A stretch of DNA of 64,000 nt from Epithemia pelagica (Eukaryota; Bacillariophyta; Bacillariophyceae; Surirellales; Surirellaceae). The translations under genes were made by a program, and so were the position numbers. Below are positions 41,802-52,400 of the stretch, piece after piece. Position 1 is the first letter of the stretch. The number at the start of each line of letters is the position of its first letter. Below the pieces are notes generated by a model, which saw only the letters and a list, made by a program, of their open reading frames with translations, searched no databases and was not told where the DNA came from. Location of the stretch: positions 2,475,744 through 2,539,743 of the forward strand of contig OX337241.1 in assembly GCA_946965045.2 (NCBI GenBank), read 5' to 3'.

Positions 41802-44800
41802 ATGGATCCAACATACCCCAAGACACCTTCTCTTCCTTCTGACGACTCAGTACCGCCTGACATATCAGATACACAAGTGTTCAATCATATCACCCAGCAT
41901 CTATTTGAATGTGATGAAGAACGAGCTCAAGCCCTTCATCAATGGATAAAACATAGTGGTTTCGAACACATTCTGAATGTCATCGACTATCTTGCAGTCA
42001 ATCCAGAAAAGAATATCAAGGACCTTGGACAATACAAGTATGGGAACAAGACGATGGATCTGAAGACATTTACAAGGCATCAACTGAAGATCCTAGCACA
42101 TTGGTCACGAGAACAAACCTCAACCCTGCAGCAGTCTGATTTACCTCGCTCTACCTGGTTGAACCTCACCAAGGCCAATTATGATCATTGGAGAATCAAT
42201 GCAGACTTCACCAAGCTCCGTCTGAACCAAGGTTGCATTTCGTCATTTCGTTTAGCAAAAAGAGAGGTGCTACGTCTTAACAACTACATCTCCAATCTTC
42301 GTCTCGATGATTCATGGCACGGCACAACCTATCAGTTTCTTCTCCACTTTCAACACCAATTCCATCTTCTCGACAATCTGGGATCAATGTTTGATCACAT
42401 TCCTGGCCACTCCACTAGGATGACCTTCCTGATGAAAGCCGTTGAAAAGGTACCTGATTTACGACAAGTCAACATCTTGTCTGGTGCAAAGACACTTTGT
42501 TATCAATCATATTTCCGTCTTCTCCTTGATGCCGCATATGATCATGACCAAGCAACTCGAGCACCAAAGTCTAACCGACTTAAGCATACCAAGCAATGCG
42601 ACTTTCAATATGATCAAGATTTTCATATCAAAGATCTATCACCCAAAGAAAAACACCGCATGATTAAGAGAACTAACGTGAAGACCAAGGAATCATCTTC
42701 GCTTCGTCCAAAGATCAGTCTTCCAAGAGATCTGTGGAGTAAACTCAACGACAATAGTCGTCAAGTAATCATTGCGTACAACAAGTCTACCCAGAATCCG
42801 TCATCAACAACTGCATGCATGGAACAGACGCATACTCTTGACATTGATCCGGAACCTGATCCCGACCCTGGTCGTGCATGGATTGACGACATGATTCAAG
42901 ATGATTCCCAAGACCATCAAGATAATTTCTTTGATCTGATTACCCGGTTGGTTCCACAAGTTGTGACCAATATTGATGTCAATCATCCAACATCTGATCT
43001 TGCTAATTTGGTGTCCAATATCAAGGCAACATCCATCCCTAATGATTGTCTCGAGAACAACAACTGTAAACAGAAAGTTGAGATATCTCGAAATCTGCTC
43101 TCTCGCATGTCTTCTTTCTCCGGTGACAATCAATTGACGGGCTATAATCATTGGTATCTTGATCCCATGCAAGATACGGCACCTTCTTCAAGGACTGTTG
43201 AAAATGATGGCAACAATCCGCATGATGCTTTTGGGAAGTATACCAATCGTGTTGTCTGTAACCTCAACCTTCTCTTGGATTTACCTTACGATCATGGACC
43301 TGATACGCCTTCCTTCTTCACACCCCTGCTTGGAGAATACTGTTCCAAACCATACCTCCAAGATCAGAACATGGCTGAGAACCGTTATCAGACCGTTAAG
43401 AGGACAACATACGTCGTGACCGTTTTGGGCCATATCCCTCTTGAGATCCTCAATGGTCGCCCACCCGGCATTACCCACCCTCTTTTCTTCCTTATCTGGG
43501 ACAAGGCCCCCTACTTTACCGAATCATATGCCCTCTCCCACCGTCCCTACCGTCCCTACCCTCCCTCTTTTGTCACGACACTTGGCTACTGGCTTGTTTT
43601 TGCCCCTCCTATTGGTGATACTTTGTCTCTGGACACTCAACCCCTTTGTTACTCTGCCATTCTTCATGATGCACCCACGCCACCCAGCAACCTTTGTGTG
43701 GATACCTCTTCAGGGGAGGAATCGCTTCCAAGTGAACCCAACGGCAAGCAAGCTGACATTGTTCTCATTTCTAGCAAAGGTGAAGATCCATCCACGCAAA
43801 TTCCAACGATCAAACATGATGACACTATTGGACAACCTTTCCTTGTTTATGATCCAGAGGAAAATGGGGAGCAACGACAACCGTATAATGGGGAGCAACC
43901 ACAACCGTGTCTTATAAGATGCGTCATTGATTTAGAACAAGATGCTCTCAAGCAAGAAGACTGTATCAAGTACACTTTCTGCAAATCCATTTCCGACATT
44001 GACAAGATAATTTCATACCGTCAACATATGGAATACATCAAACAGGACAACCAAGCACAGGAAACTGAAGATGACGTTTTTCAGTTCAGGGACGTTGTTG
44101 CAGATCAAGAACCGTCAAGTATTAGCAACAATCCTGACTACAAAAGAAGTCACTGTAATATACTTGTTGATTGGGAGACTGGGGAGATGATCTATGAGCC
44201 TCCGTCACTCATGGTAAATGATGCCTATGCCAAGAAACATGACCTATTAAATGAACTTGGATGGAAACATCTCAAGCGTTTTGTCAAGACCAGTAAATGC
44301 CTTGTTCAAGCTGCCAAACAGCAGTCAAGAATCAAGCAAGTCTGTCGTTCCATCAAGTACAAGTTTGGTTATCAAATTTCAATGACAAATGAAGAATTAG
44401 TTGTTTTGTTAGACAAGCAACATGGTAAAAGAAAGTGGCACGACACTACTGAAGTTGAGCTCTTTCAGGCTTCACAGATCCAATCCCTCACAAAAGTCAA
44501 GGATTGCGTTCAAGCTCAGTTCAAGAGAAGGGAAATGATAAATGCATCACCAAAAGAGTATCACAAGAACAAGATTCGAATCCATCTTGTAAAACATGAT
44601 GATAGTCGCCCAGCACTTCTCATCACAGACGAGGCTTTTACCAAAGAACCGGTTGAGGCAATCTTTCTGTGTACTACTTCCATTCACAACTTCCATACAA
44701 CCACCTGTCTTGGGATTCTCAATGATATGGATATATGGGGAGCAAAAGTTGGAAATGCACACGACCTGGAAGCTTTATCTGGAGAGAAGATCTTGATAGT

Positions 44801-45221
44801 TGCAAGACAAGAACTCAAGGAATCAGGTCACATCTTGATTACGCACAAGGCCTCAAAGGGATTAAAATCTTCAGGAGCATGTCGGCGTGACTGTTTCTTT
44901 GACATCCCACTTGATATGGATTTGTCACCAACTAAAGCAGATCCCAATATTTGGATGAAGAAGGCACCTGGGGAGCATAGCTCAAAGGGCACCGACAAGA
45001 CCTACCAACTGAAGAATGATGAACTGATTACTTATTGCCTGAGATATCTCTATGAGAGCGTCCGGGATACATTGTCAGTAAGCATTGGAAATTCTGGAAA
45101 GTATGGACCACGTTCAAGATCATATTCTTCTGGGGAGGAAACGTTCAGAGGCATGACAAGGAAAATAACAATCCTCACTCGACGAATTGTGGGGAGTGTT
45201 AGGATTCTCACCTTTAACTAG
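41802..45221 (+). CDS. single polyprotein of the LTR element, Copia-like but catalytically incomplete
   Basis: 1139 codons from ATG 41802 to TAG 45219 with no interruption. Residues 1 to about 330 look like a gag, with the motif LPRDLWSKLNDNSRQVIIAYN. Around 543-600, GHIPLEILNGRPPGIT followed by YWLVFAPP resembles the end of a Copia integrase; no HHCC or DDE core precedes it. Around 790-850 is the region that joins integrase to RT in diatom Copia elements (LVDWETGEMIYEPPSL, YKFGYQIS). About 860-1055 follows the start of a Copia RT (KIRIHLVKHD, WGAKVGNAHDLEA, ILITHKASKGLKSSGA, KADPNIWMK), but the catalytic Asp expected in the WATDVxxA block is replaced (AKVGNA), and the YVDD box and RNase H are absent. 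An unused reading of 87 codons (41372-41632) lies upstream. Its role may be structural, with enzymes supplied by other elements. Confidence 0.75.
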   Translation: MDPTYPKTPSLPSDDSVPPDISDTQVFNHITQHLFECDEERAQALHQWIKHSGFEHILNVIDYLAVNPEKNIKDLGQYKYGNKTMDLKTFTRHQLKILAHWSREQTSTLQQSDLPRSTWLNLTKANYDHWRINADFTKLRLNQGCISSFRLAKREVLRLNNYISNLRLDDSWHGTTYQFLLHFQHQFHLLDNLGSMFDHIPGHSTRMTFLMKAVEKVPDLRQVNILSGAKTLCYQSYFRLLLDAAYDHDQATRAPKSNRLKHTKQCDFQYDQDFHIKDLSPKEKHRMIKRTNVKTKESSSLRPKISLPRDLWSKLNDNSRQVIIAYNKSTQNPSSTTACMEQTHTLDIDPEPDPDPGRAWIDDMIQDDSQDHQDNFFDLITRLVPQVVTNIDVNHPTSDLANLVSNIKATSIPNDCLENNNCKQKVEISRNLLSRMSSFSGDNQLTGYNHWYLDPMQDTAPSSRTVENDGNNPHDAFGKYTNRVVCNLNLLLDLPYDHGPDTPSFFTPLLGEYCSKPYLQDQNMAENRYQTVKRTTYVVTVLGHIPLEILNGRPPGITHPLFFLIWDKAPYFTESYALSHRPYRPYPPSFVTTLGYWLVFAPPIGDTLSLDTQPLCYSAILHDAPTPPSNLCVDTSSGEESLPSEPNGKQADIVLISSKGEDPSTQIPTIKHDDTIGQPFLVYDPEENGEQRQPYNGEQPQPCLIRCVIDLEQDALKQEDCIKYTFCKSISDIDKIISYRQHMEYIKQDNQAQETEDDVFQFRDVVADQEPSSISNNPDYKRSHCNILVDWETGEMIYEPPSLMVNDAYAKKHDLLNELGWKHLKRFVKTSKCLVQAAKQQSRIKQVCRSIKYKFGYQISMTNEELVVLLDKQHGKRKWHDTTEVELFQASQIQSLTKVKDCVQAQFKRREMINASPKEYHKNKIRIHLVKHDDSRPALLITDEAFTKEPVEAIFLCTTSIHNFHTTTCLGILNDMDIWGAKVGNAHDLEALSGEKILIVARQELKESGHILITHKASKGLKSSGACRRDCFFDIPLDMDLSPTKADPNIWMKKAPGEHSSKGTDKTYQLKNDELITYCLRYLYESVRDTLSVSIGNSGKYGPRSRSYSSGEETFRGMTRKITILTRRIVGSVRILTFN
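45189..45196 (+). promoter_or_regulatory. polypurine tract
   Basis: GTGGGGAG abuts the right LTR, the expected place for plus-strand priming. Confidence 0.6.
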
Positions 45222-45957
45222 GTGGTGGTGGAATCTACAACACATCGACTGATGCTAGTATTTTATGGCATCCGATGACATTTGTGTAAAAGTGAGAAAA
45301 GAATGACGGCATGCTCGCGGACCTTTAATTTTGGCCAAGGCATGCTCGCAATGCACGCGCTATCGGCGACCGCTCGGATATTGACTATGGCCCATCACGT
45401 GCGCGCCCAATATTCTCAAGCGCGCGCAATCAAGATCCGAGTGAGCACCTCCACGACTTACCTCAACGACCTAAGAAATCAAAGCACGAATCACGATCAC
45501 GCGAGACCATATTTCCATTCCCACAATTCCAAGAATGCAATCAACAACGCGCCAAGAAAACTACCTATATCACAACAAAGCAAGAGCTGTTGGCATTGGT
45601 ATATGATATAAAACCGCATATACTTTCAATACAACAATGCAGGTCTACTCCAACCATTTGAGGACCTATCACACCAGATCCATGGCCGTATACAAGAGCC
45701 AGGACTTCGGCTTCATCAAACACCTTAGTTAGTAATCATCTCACAATCAATAATATCACCATTTTAACACTCATCTTAAGACTAACCTCTTATCAGTGGA
45801 CCGACTGCCCCCACCCACGGCCGACTTCGACTTGCAACTCTTCTCTGACCCGTGGAGGATTGTTGTATCGGTTGGTGATTCGATTGTCGGCTCAGCGAGC
45901 CTTTTACCTATCCCAACTACCTATTACCCTTCTGAATTCTCAATGAGAGTTCTGCTA
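45197..45957 (+). repeat. right LTR, 761 bp
   Basis: Begins TGTTAGGATTCTCACC and ends GAGTTCTGCTA; otherwise matches the left LTR throughout. The element's ORF ends 25 bp inside it (TAG 45219-45221). Confidence 0.92.
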
Positions 45958-45962
45958 ACGCT
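45958..45962. repeat. target-site duplication, right
   Basis: ACGCT directly after the right LTR, matching 40532-40536. Confidence 0.85.
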
Positions 45963-47548
45963 TTCTTCTGAACCAACGATTGCTGGTTACCATTCGACTC
46001 GTTGGAAGGTTCATCAGACGACTTGGAATTATCAGGGGGTGGATGGTTTGGTGACTCGTCGGAGAGATCACCCTTGAGGACCTTGGCAAGAGCTTCGTTG
46101 GGAGGGGGGGGAACGCAATTTACCATCATTGCCAACAGAAAATTGAAACTGCTCGTAAGAAACAACGACTCGGAAAGAGAAATCAGACCAGCAAAAATCA
46201 ACCCGTTGAGCACGGCAGTGTTTTTTGATAGGGCCGTCTTCGTCGTCGTCTGCTTGCCCATTGACCACGGTGATACAGTGATCGTGCTTAATGGGGAGAC
46301 CTTCTTCACCATCCTTCAATGTGGGCTTACGCTCGGTCAATCCATAGGTAGAACCAAATCCGAGTAAGCCACGGAGAAATTTTAATTCTTCTGGAGTCTT
46401 GAATCGGATAAGGGAGGAAGGGTACTCCATCCGAACTTTTTTACGAGTGAAGCTTGGATCCACGTCTAAATAGGAAGCAGTGGCCATCGAGTTGTGAGTT
46501 TTGATGCCGTGGCGTCGACAAAGGTGGACTACATATGTCCAAGTCTCTGTAGGGATCAATCCAATGGTTTCCCCGGCTACTTCTCTTTCCTCGGCTTGAC
46601 CAGAACACTTCTTAAGCAATTTGAAAATGGCCTTCCAGATCAGAAATAAACCTACGAAGGCAGACTGGTGGAAGCATCTTGGGGGGCAAATGGCGCCGTC
46701 GGATATGCGTCGTAGAAGGTGTTCGTTGGGGAAGCATAAGTGTAAATCGTGGTCGTCCAGTTGGACGAGCTTCTCGCGGCTTGATGGGTCTTCGAGATTC
46801 TGCAAGGTAACACGGAAACGAGCAATATATACATTGCTAAGGCCGTGTGTCCAGGCATTCTTCGGTTTTTTGAACTCGGAGTAATTAAAAACGAATGCTG
46901 GGTGAAGAATGATCGAAGCACCATCAACTTTCTTCTGTACAAGCAACTTGGACTGGTAGAGTTCGATGTTTCTGCATCCTGTCGAAATCAGGATGCGTGG
47001 GAAATTGTGTTCCGGTATTTTAGGGAGAGGGGGCGTTGTAGTTGGATTCTTGGGGAAGAGAGGAGGGAATACAACGAACTTTAGACCTGTTTGTCCAATC
47101 CGAGAATGGATCCTTGCAATGGACGTGGTGTTCTTGTCGATTATGATCCGAACGAAACTTCCCACACGAAGGTTGTCGTCAATCGCTTTCACGTAGAGGG
47201 GTGGTGAATTGATCTGCGGAGGGATGGATGGCATGGTGCTGTTGTCGTCTTGGGCAGTGAGAGGATGTTGGTCGAAGGATCAAGACAATGAAGGTCGTCT
47301 TTGAATGCCTAGACGCATTCTTGTCATTGACGACGTGCTGTATTGGCCTCGGTGGGTGAGTTCCGAGTTGGTTCATGGCTGAGAAAATGAGGCGAATCTG
47401 AATGATGATACGACAGAAAATCTACTTCCTAATTCATAAAAAGTTTGTCGTAGAAAAGTCTTGATTTTTATGATTATGGTCGCCGGCATGGTTTGTGAGA
47501 GTGGCAAGCGCGAGAAATTGGTGATTTGGCACGTGTACCCAGAAAGAC

Positions 47549-47564
47549 GTTAACACCGTTAGCT
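47549..47564 (-). repeat. right terminal inverted repeat
   Basis: Reverse complement of 34986-35001, identical at all 16 positions; the duplicated host segment resumes 7 bp further on. Confidence 0.85.
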
Positions 47565-47819
47565 GGTATTGTGTGGGATGTGGGAGTGGGACACGACAAA
47601 CGACAACGACGGATGGTCGCACTGACTGTCACGTTCGTTGTCGGCGCGGTCATTTTGGCATCGCCGACGCATGTGCTTCATTCGGAGAGGAGTCCACGAT
47701 AACGTCAGCCGTTGCCAGCATTTATGTCATGTCGGTCGTTTCAAATGTGTCCCCCAAGAATGCCAACACGTCTCGTGTCGTTTGTTAGAACAAGTCCCCC
47801 GAAACGATCGCCGGTCTAC

Positions 47820-49152
47820 TACAAGCTGGCTCGAGACGCTACCTGCATGGCATAAATAGTGTAAGAAAAACATACAATAAAGTAGGACAACACTTTAGCC
47901 AACAGTACCCTAGCGTTCTGGTTTGCCTTCCGGTTTTTCGGTTACGAGCTTGTCCTCACATTTTGTCACGCATTTCATTCAAAAAGCAAATATCGATAAC
48001 GATTAGTGACCGCTTCCCATGACGATGGCCGTCGTAGGCCGTTTGAGGCGGCACCACCCCCCAGACTTTTAGTATAGGTGTAATATAACAATACCAGAAC
48101 GGTGGTGCCGGCTCAAACGACCTGCATCTCGAGCTATACCAGTAGTTACTAGCTAGTAGTGCTTCACGATCATAAGATCGTGAAAACATGATTGGTTGCG
48201 GGGGAACCCAACAGACCATGAAACACAACGGCATTCCATGCCTCGAAGGTACGCTCCAACAAGGAATCTGCCCACAGAAAGCCAACCATTTTCACCAGTG
48301 GAACATGTCGTGGATGCCACCGGTATACGAGCGAATACCACCCACCTGGTTCTTGTTGTCGTTGTTTATTGTGTAGATGGAATTTGACACAATCGTAGAC
48401 ACGGGGAGAAGAAAACCAGTACACACTGGTGGTCATGCCACGCATAAACAGTGTTGCCAGTATCCCACACCCCACAAATTGGGAGAGGTGCTGTAGTGGT
48501 GGCAGGCCATTTGCAGCGGCAGCAGTAGCTGAGAGTTGAGTTGTTGTCATTGCCATCCAAAGACTATGAAATAACCCAGGAGCGACGCAAAGCCAATGTC
48601 ATGAGTCGTCCAAAGCCAATGCCATGAGCCGTCCATTCCATCCGACACCACTTGCTCCACGGAACGTTGGTTGGTTGATGGATCGTATCTTCTGGTTCTT
48701 GTTCTTGTAGAGATGCAGCGTCCCAAAAAACTTCTTCTGCTTCTTCTTCTTCTTGTTGCTGCTGTTAGATTGTATGGTGCGAGGGAGAGGATACCATGTG
48801 ACTGGGTGGTTTCGGGTGTTAGTTCTCCGTGCCACAAATGGTATCGTATGCATGCCTCGAGAAACGAGTTACTGCTCGTATTATTCGTACGGGTAGTGGT
48901 GATGCGATGAAAGACCTAGGTCCGATACAACTCTTGTCGTGTCGGAAGAACAAGAGGCCCTCCATAGATCCATTAAGGCATCATTTTCGACGTTGTATCG
49001 GGTTTTGCCATGGCCATGGTCGTCGTCTCCACAAAAGGAAGGGGGCCTATGTCGTGACTATAAATTTTTGTGTAGGAATGCCACGTTAGCGTGTCAGTAC
49101 AGTATTTTTACTCTAATAATCTCATGCAGGTTGCGTCTCGAGCCAGCTTGTA
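47820..49152. mobile_element. 1.33 kb non-autonomous inverted-repeat element
   Basis: The ends are 30-bp inverted repeats (47820-47849 and 49123-49152) with one mismatch, starting TACAAGCTGGCTCGAGACGC. The corresponding site in copy 1 (GGTCTATCATCTC, near 33451) lacks it, so the insertion point is known; the flanks are compatible with a TA target, allowing a 1-3 base difference at the ends. No transposase is encoded. It ends 290 bp before the ATG of the full propeller gene, so it may affect its promoter. A shorter hairpin-forming repeat lies inside (48041-48058 with 48101-48118). Confidence 0.8.
48170..48556 (-). CDS. 128-codon frame inside the inverted-repeat element
   Basis: ATG 48556 to a stop at 48170. 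The peptide has mixed, globular-looking composition (QFVGCGILATLFMRGMTTSVYWF, shortened here as a Cys/Gly then aromatic stretch; and RHVPLVKMVGFLWADSLLER) rather than the low complexity seen elsewhere. No family is recognised. It could be a fragment of a host gene carried by the element, or chance. Confidence 0.25.
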   Translation of the reverse strand: MAMTTTQLSATAAAANGLPPLQHLSQFVGCGILATLFMRGMTTSVYWFSSPRVYDCVKFHLHNKQRQQEPGGWYSLVYRWHPRHVPLVKMVGFLWADSLLERTFEAWNAVVFHGLLGSPATNHVFTIL

Positions 49153-49442
49153 TCATCTCTCCTTAGGCAATAGTCGGATTCGTCAATAGCCCTTGAAGCT
49201 CAACGGTCCACTGTTTAGAACGTTGTTCACAATTTTAATTTTGTTCTTGCAACGCTCCGACCCTCTACTATGAATGATGCATACCTCCCTCATCAATGCT
49301 TGCTTTCGATTGGGTCCTATCTTAAAGCACGACCGAGTCTTGTGTTGGAGGGAATGACAAGAACCACCCAACACCGAAATAGGAGTAGCGAGCAGAATAT
49401 CTACTAGTAGAAAGCAGAATCCCATTGCGCGCATCTCTCAAG

Positions 49443-52400
49443 ATGAAAGAAACCACCACCATGACGGCACCAAGGCCTTGGCAAGGAGGCCTTTTCGTAT
49501 GGTCCTTGCTCCTTCTCCTTCCATGGAGTCATGCCGTAGATCCACAATCACATGGTCTCCCCCTTGTGGACGCAGTGCCGGATGAGGCAACAACTACCAA
49601 CGACAAGGACATTAACAACAACAGACCACACCCACACACGAATGCCGTACAAGCCACGGTGCGACGAATACTGAGTCGACAAAGACACTTACCGGGAGAT
49701 AGTCAGAAAAAGACCAAGGAGATGAAAAACTATTACTATTACTACATGAACAACGGCAAGGGCAAGGGCAAGAGCAAGGGTGATGACGATGACGTAGACG
49801 ATCATTACTTCGACTATCATAGCAAGGATTATGATGATTACTATCATCACAAACTGCAGGACGACGATGACGATTACTATCACCTGTACGATGATGATCA
49901 TTACTACTATGATGATGATCATCATTACAAGTCCAGCTCTGGCAAGGGCAAAAAGAAAAAGATTAACTCCCCGTCTCTATTTTCATCCAAGGGAGGAGCT
50001 CCCGTGTACACTTGGAAGCCCACCATGCCTCCACTGGACATGAATTTCACAATGGATGATGACATGACTGGCAATTTCACACACGATCCACCCCTTCCTG
50101 TCAGCAAGGGCAAGGGATTTTCCTCTGTGAGTTTTCAATTCACGGGGAAAATGGGCAAGAAGCAAAAAAAGCCATCGTCATCATCGTCAGGAGACAGTTC
50201 CAAGAAACACTTTCGAGATTACCATTTTGATTTGACCAAAGGCAAGGGAAAAGAAAAAGGCATGGGAATGGGAAAAGGAATGGGCATGGGCAAAGGAAAA
50301 GGCATGGGAAAAGGCAAAGGCAAGGGAGTGATTGTGACAGCCAAACCCTCCGTCTCTCCATTTTTTAATACTCCGGCTCCCAATGAAGACGCTCCTTCTC
50401 AGTCACCCACCAATTCGTCGGCACCTAGTTTCACACCGGCACCGTCCACGGAGGAAACGCCCGAACCTTCGCCACCCCCACCGACCAGCCCACCTACGGC
50501 CAACCCCACCAGAACAACCGTTCCGACCAGCATACCCACGACCACCCAGCCTACGGCCTTTCCAACCTTTCCTTCCGCGACACTCACTCCGTCGCCCACG
50601 ACCAGCCCACCTACGGGCAACCCATCCGGAACAATTGGTCCTTCCGCGACACTCACTCCGACTCCATCCAATACAGATCTTTCACCTTCCAATGCCCCCA
50701 GTGAAGCCAATACAGATCTTTCACCTTCCAATGCCCCCAGTGAAGCCAATACAGATCTTTCACCTTCCAATGCCCCCAGTGAAGCCAATACAGATCTTTC
50801 ACCGTCCAATGCCCCTAGTGAAGCCAATACAGATCTTTCACCTTCCAATGCCCCTAGTGAAGCCAATACAGATCTTTCACCTTCCAATGCCCCTAGTGAA
50901 GCCAATACAGATCTTTCACCCTCAAATGCCCCCAGTGACGCCAATACAGATCTTTCACCCTCCAATGCCCCCAGCGAACCCAATGCAGATGCTCCTACCC
51001 CAGCGCCACTCACGGCAACCTTCCAGTCGGCCAACACCTTTCCCGCCTTTGACGGACAGACCGCCAATTTAGGTCAAGAAGGAGACCCTGCCACTAGTGT
51101 TTCGCTTGCCAACTTTGAAGGCAGCAATGCTGTTTGTGGAGCGATTCAATCCGTTCTGACTCATCCGACGGATGTAACGATTTGCTTTGCCGGAGGAACC
51201 AATGGAGGAGTATGGAGAACGACTGGTTGCACGGATGCATTCCCCATTTGGGAACCATTGACCGATGAGGAGGAAGTGCAGTCGATCGGAGGTATGGCGT
51301 ACGACGAGGACGCTTCACCTTTATTAAGTACCATTCTGGTTGGATTGGGTACTCGAAGTTCCTTTCTTCGGGGTGGTGGCCCGGGTGTGGGGCTACTCTA
51401 TACTACCAATGCCTTGGACGCACAGCCGACTTGGACCCTCTTAGATAATGGCGGGACCTTTCGGAACAATGGAATAAAGTTCAACGACGTCTACGTAAGG
51501 GGGGACCTCATGCTTGCGTCGGCTTATGATGACAATACTCCCAACCCCTTCAGTTGTGGCGATCGGGGTATCTGGAGGTCCAGTGACCGGGGTGTTTCAT
51601 GGTTTTTGGTGCTTGAGGGCACGTCCCGCGCACTGGCAGCAGATCCGAACGATGAGAACCGGTTTTATGCGGTTATTGCCGACGACATTTGTCAGGCGTC
51701 GTTCTTTGGTGTTTATACATCGAATGATGGCGGTGACACGTGGACAATCACAAGTGACGAAAACGTTCAACATTTGGCGAGTGGGTTTGAGCTAAACAAT
51801 GCCAAGCTCAGTGTCTCAAGCGATGGATCCAGGGTATGGGCCGCGGTGTTGCAAAACGGCAGAAACGCTACTATCAGCTACTCCGATGACAACGGAGGCA
51901 ACTGGACATTAATGGATCAAATAAGAATCCCCGGTAGCAATGACACTGCCAATGATGGTTTAAATCCCAGAGAAAAGCCCGGAAGCCGAGGTGCAATCCA
52001 TTTCAGTCTACTTGCAAACCCCGACAACAATAATGAAGTGTATGTTGGAGGAGATCGACAAGAGAGATCCGATGATGGATTCTTTCCGTTGACACCCAAT
52101 TTCATAGGTGCCACCGACTTTAATGGAGCCCTCTACCGAGGAGATGCTTCAGTCGAGGCCACTGGAGATACACCCTCCCCCCAATGGGAGCACATGACCC
52201 ATTCTGACGATATCAATGAGATTCCAGGAGGCGGTACTGCCAGATTTTCGGCTCCTCACGCAGACTCTCGGTCCATGATGTTGCGAGCGGACAATGTACT
52301 GCTAGAAGGGAACGACGGGGGCATTGTGATCCGCACCTCGCCTCAAGATAAAACTGGAGACTGGTTTGGAAAATGTGGTAATTTGGAGACATTTGAAGTA

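Larger units (their letters stand above)
40537..45957 (+). mobile_element. young LTR retrotransposon, Copia-like, non-autonomous
   Basis: 5421 bp with two 761-bp LTRs that differ, as far as read by eye, only at base 6 (TGTTAT versus TGTTAG), flanked by a perfect 5-bp duplication and with a purine run (GTGGGGAG) just before the right LTR. It inserted into the accessory gene of the DNA transposon. One long ORF occupies most of the interior; no intact protease, integrase core or reverse transcriptase is present. Near identity of the LTRs means very recent insertion or recent gene conversion. Confidence 0.92.
40296..47234 (-). pseudogene. accessory gene of the DNA transposon, split by the LTR element
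   Basis: From ATG 47234 on the minus strand 388 codons run to a stop at 46068, but coding character continues in the next frame beyond a run of eight G (46104-46111), with Pro/Asn/Ser/Asp-rich sequence, up to 45958. There the LTR retrotransposon (40537-45957) interrupts it. On the other side the frame resumes and runs to TGA 40296-40298. Taking out the insertion and one target-duplication copy leaves the reading frame intact at the joint. The N-terminal ~390 residues have a globular composition (FVRIIIDKNTTSIARIHSR, WTHGLSNVYIARFRV), the tail ends DIDKVEMLVGSFN, and no family is recognised. A helper for transposition is an inference from its place only. Confidence 0.65.
34986..47564. mobile_element. 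12.6 kb unclassified DNA transposon with terminal inverted repeats
   Basis: Bounded by perfect 16-bp inverted repeats, AGCTAACGGTGTTAAC at 34986 and its reverse complement ending at 47564. It sits exactly at the junction of the tandem duplication. Inside are two convergent genes: a transposase-like gene on + (36406-40183) and an accessory gene on - (47234 down to 40296), their stops 112 bp apart. Without the nested LTR retrotransposon it would be about 7.15 kb. No target duplication is seen: the left flank AATACAG and right flank GGTATTG do not match. Both genes carry disabling changes. The ends resemble none of the superfamilies I can name with certainty. Confidence 0.75.
47572..50676 (+). 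repeat. tandem duplication, copy 2
   Basis: Counterpart of 33231-34983. It differs by the insertion at 47820-49152, about 22 extra bases near 47768, a small deletion near 49323 and scattered substitutions. Beyond 50676 the gene continues, whereas copy 1 ends in the transposon. Confidence 0.9.

Noticed and set aside
50670-50981. regularly spaced repeats that might suggest a CRISPR array
   Set aside because: The repeats are contiguous 39-bp coding units without spacers, in a eukaryotic gene.
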